From Betaproteobacteria bacterium (GTDB taxonomy: Bacteria > Pseudomonadota > Gammaproteobacteria > Burkholderiales > Burkholderiaceae), in assembly GCA_009921765.1 (NCBI GenBank), contig RFXC01000236.1, positions 1 to 6,194 of the forward strand: a stretch of 6,194 nt of DNA, written 5' to 3'. Below, piece after piece: positions 1 through 6,122 of this stretch. Numbering within the stretch: the first letter of the stretch is position 1; each line of letters starts with the position of its first letter. The translations under genes and the position numbers were made by a program. The notes under the pieces are model-generated. The model ran no database searches, was not told the DNA's origin, and saw only the letters and a program-made list of their open reading frames with translations.

Positions 1-939
1 GGCATGGTGTTTCAGAGCTATGCCGTGTGGCCCCACATGACGGTGTTCGAAAATGTCGCGTTCGGGCTGCGGCTGAAAAAGACCGCCAGAAGCGAACTCG
101 AAGACCGCGTTCACCGGGTGCTTGAACTCGTGGGTCTGAAGGGCTTCGGCGACCGCGATATTTCCAAGCTCTCGGGTGGTCAACAGCAGCGTGTAGCACT
201 TGCGCGGGCCATCGTACTGGAGCCTAAAGTCCTGCTCTTTGACGAACCGCTCTCCAACCTCGATGCCAAGCTTCGCGAGCACATGCGCTTTGAGATCCGC
301 GAGCTCCAGCAACGACTTGGCATCACCTCGCTCTACGTCACGCATGATCAGCAGGAGGCCATGGTGATTGCCGACCGGATCGTGTTGATGGACGGCGGCA
401 AGATCGATCAAATAGGCGGACCTCAAGACATCTACCGAACGCCGGCCTCGCGGTTCGGTGCCGAATTTGTGGGCTTGGCCAATGTTGTGGCCGCCACAGT
501 GACCGCGCCAGGCACGGTTCAAACCGAAGACGGCCACCTGCTCGAATGCGCCACCACGAACTTTGAAGTTGGCAGTGCGGTTGATCTCCTTTTCCGGCCT
601 GAGGAGGTGGGCGTCTTCGCCGAGCGGCCATCGGGTCAAAACGTTATCGAGGCACGGGTCGAGCGCGTCTATTTTCTGGGCAACCTCGCCGATCTGTATG
701 TACGCGTCGGCCAGTCCGACAGCTTGGCTTTGCCGAAGGCTGCCGTGTTCGGGAGCTGCGGCTGCAGCGCTGCGCGGACTGCGGGCGCTTTCGCCAGCCG
801 CCGGCGCCGCGCTGCGCGCACTGCCGCTCGAACCGCGCTGACTGGACTGCCGTGTCCGGGCGGGGCGAAATCTTCACGTTCACCATCGTCCGCCACGCAG
901 CCAACCCGGTGCTCCGCGAAGCCTTGCCCTACAACGTGA
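1..939 (+). CDS. ABC importer ATP-binding subunit, partial at both ends, with out-of-frame tail
   Basis: This is the ATPase subunit of a binding-protein-dependent importer of the PotA/UgpC/FbpC type, acting on the cytoplasmic face of the membrane. The frame is open from base 1, so the true start and the Walker A motif lie left of the window. Numbering from the Met at base 4, I see the Q-loop (VFQSYAVWPHMTV, Gln4), signature LSGGQQQR (56-63), Walker B with catalytic pair Asp80-Glu81 (VLLFDEP), D-loop SNLDAKLR and switch His114 (YVTHDQQEA). A TOBE-type region follows from about residue 155 to 240. Homology stops near residue 240 (base about 725), roughly 25-30 residues short of a normal C-terminus. 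Residues about 243-311 are Ala/Arg/Ser-rich and are the out-of-frame reading of the next gene's zinc ribbon, so they are not native. The family is certain; the substrate cannot be told. The permease and binding-protein genes are not in view. Confidence 0.9.
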   Translation, partial: GMVFQSYAVWPHMTVFENVAFGLRLKKTARSELEDRVHRVLELVGLKGFGDRDISKLSGGQQQRVALARAIVLEPKVLLFDEPLSNLDAKLREHMRFEIRELQQRLGITSLYVTHDQQEAMVIADRIVLMDGGKIDQIGGPQDIYRTPASRFGAEFVGLANVVAATVTAPGTVQTEDGHLLECATTNFEVGSAVDLLFRPEEVGVFAERPSGQNVIEARVERVYFLGNLADLYVRVGQSDSLALPKAAVFGSCGCSAARTAGAFASRRRRAARTAARTALTGLPCPGGAKSSRSPSSATQPTRCSAKPCPTT

Positions 940-1112
940 TCGTGGTCCTGCTGGATGGTACCGAAGGGGTCAGGCTGGTGAGCAATCTCATCGATTTGCC
1001 CCCTGAAGAGATTCAAATCGGGCAGCGGGTGGTGCTCCACTGGGACCTGCGCGGCGCCATGCCGCTTCCCTGTTTTCAACTCGACCCCGATCCGAAGGTA
1101 ACCCATGGCTGA
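729..1112 (+). pseudogene. DUF35 zinc-ribbon/OB-fold protein 1, 5'-truncated
   Basis: DUF35 proteins are small partners of thiolase-fold enzymes, with an N-terminal rubredoxin-like zinc ribbon and a C-terminal OB-fold that contacts acyl-CoA. Reading the frame that ends at 1112, homology begins near base 729 with FAEGCRVRELRLQRC. The four ribbon cysteines are at 771-773, 780-782, 813-815 and 822-824 (CADC and CAHC), followed by an OB-fold from SGRGEIFTF to WDLRGAMPLPCF. It aligns well with the intact paralogue at 4433-4828 (shared RGE, LPYN and CxxC spacing). This frame is open back to a stop at 600-602 but has no ATG, GTG or TTG before GTG 852, which lies beyond the zinc ribbon. The native start and about 20 N-terminal residues are gone. 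The frame is -1 relative to the ABC ATPase that runs into it. The product could come only from GTG 852 (OB-fold alone, no good ribosome site) or by frameshifting. Its stop overlaps the cyclase start by 8 nt (1105-1112). Confidence 0.8.
1094..1098 (+). promoter_or_regulatory. Ribosome binding site of the cyclase-family gene
   Basis: GAAGG lies 6 nt before ATG 1105, inside the end of the preceding DUF35 frame. It supports ATG 1105 as the start and suggests coupling through the 8-nt overlap. Confidence 0.55.
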
Positions 1113-2016
1113 GGGACAACCCCCAACCCAACCACCGGTGGCAGGCAACTGGGGCCGTTGGGGAAAAGAAGATGAACGCGGCGCAGCCAACCACATCGGT
1201 GCCGATCACATCCGTCATGCTGCCGGTCTGATTCGCGAGGGCAAGGTCTACAGCCTCTCCATACCGGTGCAGCAGACTGACGTGCCGGTCGCCCCGCGCC
1301 GCTCGCCCTGTCTGCATTTCATGACCCTGGACGGCGGCGACTATGCCGCGGGCCTGCGGCGGAAGGCGGGCTACCAGGCAGCCGATGACTACATCAGCCT
1401 CCCCACCCACGGCACCACACACATCGATGCCCTGTCGCACGTCTGGTACGGCGATCAGCTCTACAACGGTTATCTGGGATCGCTGGTGCGTTCAAGCGGC
1501 GCCAAAAAGCTGGGCATCGAAAAGCTTGGCTCACTGGTCGGGCGCGGAATTCTGCTCGACCTGGCTGGCTCAATTGGCCTGGCCCACCTCGAGGGCGGCG
1601 CGGTCATCACCGCTACCGATCTTCAGCAGTGCGCCGCACGGCAGGGGACCGAGATCCGACGCGGCGATATCGTTCTGTTTCGAACCGGCTGGCAGCAGGT
1701 CTTTCGCGAGCAGGGCTCGGGCGCATTCTTTCAGTCTGAGCCCGGAATCGGACTGGATGCCGCGCAGTTTCTTGCCGACGTGGGCGTGGCGGCTGTCGGC
1801 TCGGACAACTACGGCGTCGAAGTGGTGCCAACGGAAAACGCTGAGCCGTCTCCCGTGCACCGGCTGCTCATTCGCGACTATGGCGTCTATCTGATGGAGC
1901 TCCTCGCCCTCGATCAGTTGGCCGCAGACCGGCGCTTTGAATTCATGTTTGTCGCCGCACCACTTCAGATCACGGGCGGAACGGGCAGCCCCATCAATCC
2001 CCTCGCCATCACCTGA
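1105..2016 (+). CDS. Cyclase-family metal-dependent hydrolase (PF04199, kynurenine-formamidase-like)
   Basis: This 303-residue protein belongs to the cyclase family, which includes bacterial kynurenine formamidase KynB and many uncharacterised amide or ester hydrolases. The hallmark motif is HGTTHIDALSH at residues 102-112: by analogy with KynB, His102, His106 and Asp108 would bind metal and His112 would act in catalysis. A later conserved stretch (GSDNYGVEVVPTE, then PVHRLLI) matches the second half of the fold. The length suits the longer members of the family, which carry an N-terminal extension like the one here (NWGRWGKEDERGAANHI), rather than KynB itself (about 210 residues). There is no signal peptide, so it is probably cytoplasmic. 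It lies between the DUF35 and thiolase-like genes, suggesting it hydrolyses an intermediate of the same pathway. Kynurenine itself is unlikely, because no other tryptophan genes are present. The family is sure; the substrate is unknown. Confidence 0.88.
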   Translation: MAEGQPPTQPPVAGNWGRWGKEDERGAANHIGADHIRHAAGLIREGKVYSLSIPVQQTDVPVAPRRSPCLHFMTLDGGDYAAGLRRKAGYQAADDYISLPTHGTTHIDALSHVWYGDQLYNGYLGSLVRSSGAKKLGIEKLGSLVGRGILLDLAGSIGLAHLEGGAVITATDLQQCAARQGTEIRRGDIVLFRTGWQQVFREQGSGAFFQSEPGIGLDAAQFLADVGVAAVGSDNYGVEVVPTENAEPSPVHRLLIRDYGVYLMELLALDQLAADRRFEFMFVAAPLQITGGTGSPINPLAIT

Positions 2017-2069
2017 TGCACAGCGCCCCCATTCGCATTGCTCACTGACCCTGCGTACTGACCGAACCC
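2017..2069 (+). other. Short intergenic gap inside the operon
   Basis: These 53 nt are the only sizeable gap between genes. I see no hairpin terminator, no convincing -35/-10 pair and no good Shine-Dalgarno for the following gene. ACTGACC occurs twice (2044-2050 and 2057-2063), 13 nt apart, which could be chance. The genes on both sides probably share one transcript. Confidence 0.4.
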
Positions 2070-3260
2070 ATGTCTGCCTCCGGCCACCGCTTTCCCGATC
2101 AGATTGCCATCGTCGGCATTGGTGAAACCGCGTACACACGCCACGGCGGAGCCACCGACAGCGAGTTCGAGCTCTGCTGCCAGGCGGTTCTGGCCGCTGC
2201 CGCCGATGCCGGTATCGATGCGAGTGACATCGATGGTTTCTGCTCGTTTGCAAATGAGCGACAGGAGCCGGTGGTGCTTCAGCAGACCCTTGGAATTCCA
2301 GCGCTCCGCTTTTCAAATATCGTTTGGGGCGCGGGCGGCGGCGGCGCCTGCGGTTCGGTGCTTAACGCCGCACTCGCCCTGCACGCCGGCATTTGCCGTT
2401 ATGTCGTGGTTTACCGATCTATCTGCCAGGGCCAGTTCGAGCGCTTCGGCCACTACCGCATCCGACCCTGGGGAAGTCAGTGGATGGCGCCCTATGGGCT
2501 GATGTCGCCCGCGCAAATGGTGGCGCTCACCTTCAACCGCTACCTGCATGAAAACGGCGCGAGCGCTGATCACCTGGCCGAGGTTGCGCTTGCCTTTCGC
2601 GCACACGCCCAGCAAAACCCACGCGCCGTGACCTTTGGCCACCCGCTCTCGCTTGAGCAGTACCAACGCTCGCGGTTGATCGCAGACCCGTTCCGGGCAC
2701 TCGATTGCTGCCTGGAAACCGATGGCGCATGCGCACTCATTCTGACGACCGCAGACCGTGCGCGCGACACCCGATCGCGTCCGGTTCACTTGCTCGCGGC
2801 CGCCCAGGCCAGTGGGCCGGGTTGGGGTCAGGGGCCCATGGGCTCGCACAACATGCCGCTTGAAGACTACGCTTCAACCAACTCGCGCCTTCTGGCACGC
2901 GATCTGTTCGCCATGGCGGGCATCCGCCCCGCTGACATCGATGTGGCGCAGCTCTACGATGCGTTTACCGGCGTCGTCACCATGGCGCTCGAAGATTTTG
3001 GCGTGTGCGAGCGCGGCCAGGCGCCCGATTTCATCGAACAAGGCAATCTGCGCTGGCCAAACGGCCGGCTTCCAGCCAATACCTCAGGCGGCTTGCTCTC
3101 AGAAAGCTATCTACAGGGGCTGAACCTGGTCATCGAGGGCGTTCGCCAGATGCGCGGTGAGTCCACCTGCCAGGTGCCGGCAGCCAACACCTGTCTGGTG
3201 ACCAGTGGTGGCGCGAACGCCCACAAGAGCGCCCTGATCCTCGCCCGTCAGGCAGCCTAG
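2070..3260 (+). CDS. Lipid-transfer-protein/thiolase-like enzyme 1 (possible acyl-CoA retro-aldolase)
   Basis: This 396-residue protein has the thiolase fold of the SCP2/lipid-transfer-protein branch: an N-terminal IAIVGIGETAYTRHG strand-loop, a Gly-rich GAGGGGACGS segment (Cys94), then QLYDAFT (Tyr296) and NTSGGLLSESYLQG (Tyr347). In true thiolases the last segment carries a GHP histidine; here Tyr347 takes that place. By my hand alignment the thiolase nucleophile position is Gly, with Cys94 four residues later. Two tyrosines at this spacing recall the steroid side-chain aldolase Ltp2, so C-C cleavage by retro-aldol chemistry is a good guess, with a DUF35 protein as partner. Ser replaces His in the usual NTHGG. 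ATG 2070 is 53 nt after the cyclase stop. No clear Shine-Dalgarno precedes it, but homology starts about ten residues in, so the start is reasonable. Thiolytic or condensing activity cannot be excluded. Confidence 0.85.
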   Translation: MSASGHRFPDQIAIVGIGETAYTRHGGATDSEFELCCQAVLAAAADAGIDASDIDGFCSFANERQEPVVLQQTLGIPALRFSNIVWGAGGGGACGSVLNAALALHAGICRYVVVYRSICQGQFERFGHYRIRPWGSQWMAPYGLMSPAQMVALTFNRYLHENGASADHLAEVALAFRAHAQQNPRAVTFGHPLSLEQYQRSRLIADPFRALDCCLETDGACALILTTADRARDTRSRPVHLLAAAQASGPGWGQGPMGSHNMPLEDYASTNSRLLARDLFAMAGIRPADIDVAQLYDAFTGVVTMALEDFGVCERGQAPDFIEQGNLRWPNGRLPANTSGGLLSESYLQGLNLVIEGVRQMRGESTCQVPAANTCLVTSGGANAHKSALILARQAA

Positions 3261-3264
3261 GAGG
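3259..3264 (+). promoter_or_regulatory. Strong Shine-Dalgarno overlapping a stop codon
   Basis: A perfect AGGAGG begins within the TAG stop (3258-3260) of thiolase-like gene 1 and lies 5 nt before ATG 3270. It is the best ribosome site in the window, fixes the start of thiolase-like gene 2 and predicts strong translation of it. Confidence 0.8.
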
Positions 3265-3269
3265 CCCCC

Positions 3270-4436
3270 ATGAATGGCGATCTGACCCGACTCAAAGCGC
3301 TCAGCGACCAGACCGCGATCGTCGGCGTAGGCGCCTCCAGGCAGGGCAATTTTCCTGACTCCGATCCCTACACCCTCGCTATCCAGGCCCTGCACGTCGC
3401 ACTGGATGACGCCGGTCTCACCAAGTCCGATATCGACGGGCTGATCGTGCAGGGCCCCGGCAACGTGAGCTTCGTTCGGATGGGAGAGATGCTGGGTATC
3501 GATCCGGTGGCCGGCGCCAATTTCGACGTTGGCGGTCTGGCCACAGGCCCACTGATCCAGCAGGCCGCGATGATGCTTCACGCCGGCCTCTGCCGAACCG
3601 TCGCCCTCGTCTACGGCAACGCGTCGCACGCCGAGGGCAGAAAATTCGGCGGCGATACCGTGGTGACTCCCGGCCGCGAATATTCCAGCGCGTTTTACTA
3701 CTACGGTCTCACCTCGCCCGGTGCGGCCAGCGCGTTCCAGACACGCCTGCACTTCAACACCTACGGAACCAGGCCCGAGCAACTCGCCGAAGTTGCCATT
3801 TCACAGCGCCGCCATGCCGGTCTGAATCCCAACGCGCTCAAGCGGGAACCGCTCACCCTCGAGCAATACATGAACGCGCGCTTCGTATGCGAGCCTTTAC
3901 GGCTCTACGACTACTGCATGATCAACGATGGCGGCGTGGCCCTCATCATGACCAGCACCGACCGCGCACGCGACCTCGCAAAGCCGCCAGTACTGATCGC
4001 CGGGATTGGAAGGCAGGACAGCTATCGCCAATCGTCCATGCCCAGTTACTCGCTCTGGCGCGACACCATGCCCAAAGCGGCGGAGCAGGTCTATGCCATG
4101 GCAGGCATCAGCCGAAGCGACGTCGACGCGCTCATGATTTACGACAGCTTTTCCATCAACATCTGGCTGTCTCTCGAGAACTTCGGTTTCTGTCAGCCGG
4201 GTGAGGCGGGCGACTTTGCCACGGCCAGGCGAATGGCGCTGGACGGTGATCTGCCAGTCAACACACACGGCGGGCACCTGTCAGACAGCTATATGCAGGG
4301 CTGGCTTCACCAGGTTGAAGCGGTCAGACAGTTGCGCGGCGAAGCCGGCGCACGTCAGCTCCAGGGCGCGAGACACATCCAGTACATCTGTCGCGGCAAC
4401 CTCTGCAGCACCATCGTTTACCGGAGTGCAGCATGA
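3270..4436 (+). CDS. Lipid-transfer-protein/thiolase-like enzyme 2 (possible acyl-CoA retro-aldolase)
   Basis: This 388-residue paralogue of the preceding gene has the same fold and landmarks: TAIVGVGASRQGNF, VGGLATGPLIQQA, MIYDSFSINIW (Tyr291) and NTHGGHLSDSYMQG (Tyr341). Tyr291 and Tyr341 are 50 residues apart, the spacing I recall for Tyr294 and Tyr344 of Ltp2. The thiolase GHP histidine is Tyr341 here, and no Cys is present in the nucleophile region. It differs from its neighbour in keeping the NTHGG His and in an aromatic stretch (YSSAFYYYGLTSPG). Its stop overlaps the start of the intact DUF35 gene (ATGA, 4433-4436), which makes that DUF35 protein its likely obligate partner. The two thiolase-like proteins could act as a heteromer or on successive substrates; the sequence does not decide. 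It is presumably cytoplasmic, with no signal or membrane segment. Confidence 0.86.
   Translation: MNGDLTRLKALSDQTAIVGVGASRQGNFPDSDPYTLAIQALHVALDDAGLTKSDIDGLIVQGPGNVSFVRMGEMLGIDPVAGANFDVGGLATGPLIQQAAMMLHAGLCRTVALVYGNASHAEGRKFGGDTVVTPGREYSSAFYYYGLTSPGAASAFQTRLHFNTYGTRPEQLAEVAISQRRHAGLNPNALKREPLTLEQYMNARFVCEPLRLYDYCMINDGGVALIMTSTDRARDLAKPPVLIAGIGRQDSYRQSSMPSYSLWRDTMPKAAEQVYAMAGISRSDVDALMIYDSFSINIWLSLENFGFCQPGEAGDFATARRMALDGDLPVNTHGGHLSDSYMQGWLHQVEAVRQLRGEAGARQLQGARHIQYICRGNLCSTIVYRSAA
4423..4426 (+). promoter_or_regulatory. Ribosome binding site of the intact DUF35 gene
   Basis: GGAG lies 6 nt before ATG 4433, within the last codons of thiolase-like gene 2. Together with the ATGA stop/start overlap it indicates translational coupling, as expected for two subunits of one complex. 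Confidence 0.5.
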
Positions 4437-4828
4437 AGCCTCTGCCCAAGGTTCTGCCGCTTGAACGCCCCTATTGGGAGCACGCGAAGGCCCACCGGCT
4501 TGCCTTGCAACGCTGCTCCCGCTGCAGCGAGTTTCGCTTTCCGGCTTCGCCCGTTTGCCCGGCGTGCGACAGCGATCAAAGCGAATGGACACCCACCCGA
4601 GGTCGGGGCGAACTGGTGTCGTGGGTCGTCTTTCACAAGAGTTATTTCCGGTCGTTTGATGAAGACCTTCCCTACAACGTCGCCCTGGTTCGTCTGGACG
4701 AAGGGCCGGTGGTGTGTGCGAACGTGGTGGGCATCGACAATCAGGCCCTTGCCATGGGGATGCGCCTGAAGGCCTGCTTTGACGATATCAACGACGAGTT
4801 TTCAATCCTGCGATTTCAACCCGAATGA
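4433..4828 (+). CDS. DUF35 zinc-ribbon/OB-fold acyl-CoA-associated protein 2
   Basis: This 131-residue protein is a complete DUF35 member of normal length. The N-terminal helix (ERPYWEHAKAHRLALQRC) leads into a zinc ribbon with Cys28, Cys31, Cys42 and Cys45 (CSRC and CPAC), then an OB-fold from about residue 58 (GRGELVSWVVFHKSYF, LPYNVALVRLDEG). Family members pair with thiolase-fold enzymes: the DUF35 domain of ChsH2 with Ltp2, PhlB in the phloroglucinol acetyltransferase, BbsA in benzoylsuccinyl-CoA thiolysis. They help bind the CoA ester or hold the complex together. Start and stop overlap its neighbours by 4 nt on each side (ATGA at 4433 and 4825), so it is likely made in step with thiolase-like enzyme 2. 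It also shows what the truncated DUF35 at 729-1112 has lost: a start codon and about 20 N-terminal residues. Confidence 0.9.
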   Translation: MKPLPKVLPLERPYWEHAKAHRLALQRCSRCSEFRFPASPVCPACDSDQSEWTPTRGRGELVSWVVFHKSYFRSFDEDLPYNVALVRLDEGPVVCANVVGIDNQALAMGMRLKACFDDINDEFSILRFQPE

Positions 4829-6114
4829 ACCTTCAGGACATTTACCGACTGCCACTCGAGCAGCGTGCCATCGGCCCCATCCTGCGCTTGCGCGCTGAGC
4901 ACGATGGCGAACGCACCTACCTCACCACGCCCGAGGCCACCTTCACGTTCGCTCAGGCCGACCTGCTCTCGCGTGCCGTCGCGCGGGGCCTCGCCCGGCG
5001 CGGTATCGGTCGGGGCGATCGCGTGGCGATGATGTTGCCCAACTGCGCAGAGTTCGTCTGGGTCTGGTATGGCTGCGCGCTGCTGGGCGCCACGATGGTG
5101 CCGGTCAACAACACCTATGTGGGCGAGATGTTCGACTACGTCCTGCGCGACTCGGGTGCGAAAGGGCTGGTGGTGCATGTCGATCATCAAGAGGCGATCA
5201 CAACGCTGAGTGAGCAGACCCGCGCCCAGTTGGAATGGATCGTTGTGGTGGGCGATACATCCCAGACATCGTCTGCCTGGCACGAGGGTCTCCAGCCTTT
5301 TGATCAGCTGCTCCTCCACCAGGGAAGCGATCCGGAGGTGAGCTGCGACCATCGCGACATTCAATGCATCATGTACACCTCGGGTACCACCGGGCCATCA
5401 AAGGGCGTCATCATGCCCAACGGCCATTTCTTCGCGTCAGCGATGGTGTTTCTTCGCGCGCTCGGCCTCACCGCTGAAGACATCCTGTTCACACCCCTTC
5501 CGCTATTTCACGGGTTGGCGAGCCGGCTCGGCGTGCTGCCTTGCCTGATGGTGGGCGCCCAGGTCAGCATCGCGCCACGTTTTTCAGCGTCACAATTCTG
5601 GGAGCAGGTCTGTGCGGCCAACGCAACCGTCGCGCACACGATTTTTTCCCTTCCCCCGATGCTCAAGGCCCAGCCGGTAAGTCCCTGGGAAACCAAACAC
5701 CGGCTGCGCGCCATGTACAACTCCAACTACGACCCGGAGTTCGAAGAGCGATTCAAGGTTCGCGTGGTGGAGGCTTATGGACTCACCGAAACCGGTCTGA
5801 CCATCTACACCAGCTGGCCGCATCGAAAGCCAGGTTCGTGTGGTCAGGTGGACCAGGACTGGGAGGCAAAAATTGTGGGCGAAGACGGTCGGGAGCTGCC
5901 ACCTGGCGAGTCTGGAGAGCTCACGATGCGCCCGCGTCTACCTTGGATCATGATGCGGGGTTACCTCAACAAGCCAGCAGCCACCCTCGAGTCGATCCAC
6001 GAGAAGCTGTCGGACAACCAGGCGCACCGCCGCGCCGAACTGCTCGAGTGGATCATCATCCTGCTCATCTCGGCCGAGATCGTGTTCAGCGTGGTGGCGT
6101 TCCTGCGGCACTGA
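4825..6114 (+). CDS. Acyl-CoA synthetase (AMP-forming) lacking its C-terminal domain, fused to a foreign tail
   Basis: This is an ANL-superfamily fatty/aromatic acyl-CoA ligase, which would activate a carboxylic acid to its CoA ester through an acyl-adenylate. The large N-terminal domain is good: YTSGTTGPSKG phosphate loop at 184-194, FTPLPLFH, SNYDPEF and EAYGLTETG (316-324). It continues to LPWIMMRGYLNKPAAT (to residue 387, base 5985). The following WF-x-TGD motif, the hinge/DRxKD segment and the C-terminal lid with its catalytic Lys are all absent; about 130 residues are missing from a normal 510-550. Residues 388-429 instead match the end of an RMD1/DUF155 protein. Without the lid Lys, adenylation should be severely impaired, so this is probably a dead gene unless the join is artefactual. 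ATG 4825 overlaps the DUF35 stop (ATGA) and has no Shine-Dalgarno, so translation would depend on coupling. Confidence 0.85.
   Translation: MNLQDIYRLPLEQRAIGPILRLRAEHDGERTYLTTPEATFTFAQADLLSRAVARGLARRGIGRGDRVAMMLPNCAEFVWVWYGCALLGATMVPVNNTYVGEMFDYVLRDSGAKGLVVHVDHQEAITTLSEQTRAQLEWIVVVGDTSQTSSAWHEGLQPFDQLLLHQGSDPEVSCDHRDIQCIMYTSGTTGPSKGVIMPNGHFFASAMVFLRALGLTAEDILFTPLPLFHGLASRLGVLPCLMVGAQVSIAPRFSASQFWEQVCAANATVAHTIFSLPPMLKAQPVSPWETKHRLRAMYNSNYDPEFEERFKVRVVEAYGLTETGLTIYTSWPHRKPGSCGQVDQDWEAKIVGEDGRELPPGESGELTMRPRLPWIMMRGYLNKPAATLESIHEKLSDNQAHRRAELLEWIIILLISAEIVFSVVAFLRH
5986..6114 (+). pseudogene. C-terminal remnant of an RMD1/YagE (DUF155)-type protein
   Basis: The last 42 codons of the acyl-CoA synthetase frame encode a short charged helix (LESIHEKLSDNQAHRRAE) and then LLEWIIILLISAEIVFSV, a single hydrophobic segment of about 19 residues ending FLRH. 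This pattern, a helical region followed by LEWIII-x-LI-x-x-E, is how RMD1/RMND1-type DUF155 proteins end, and it has no place in an AMP-forming ligase. Only the tail is present. The start and the roughly 200 or more residues before it are missing, and it is read only through in-frame fusion to the ligase. The stop lies 8 nt before the tRNA. The assignment rests on remembered family consensus, so it is good but not certain. Confidence 0.7.
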
Positions 6115-6122
6115 ACGCGCAA

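Noticed and set aside
700..745. Programmed -1 frameshift making a deliberate ATPase-DUF35 fusion protein
   Set aside because: The frame relation is -1, but there is no slippery heptamer or evident downstream structure, and both partners lack conserved sequence at the join; a deletion or assembly join is simpler.
644..1440. Long open frames on the minus strand opposite the DUF35 and cyclase genes
   Set aside because: They are antisense to genes with clear family motifs, are Arg/Pro-rich and lack recognisable domains or ribosome sites; shadows of GC-rich coding.
2044..2063. Direct repeat ACTGACC twice, 13 nt apart, before thiolase-like gene 1
   Set aside because: Seven-base repeats are common by chance, there is no symmetry or promoter nearby, and one copy crowds the start codon; not enough for an operator.
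1570..2316. 248-codon minus-strand open frame over the cyclase/thiolase boundary
   Set aside because: It spans two well-supported plus-strand genes and their gap, with low-complexity Arg/His composition and no known motif.
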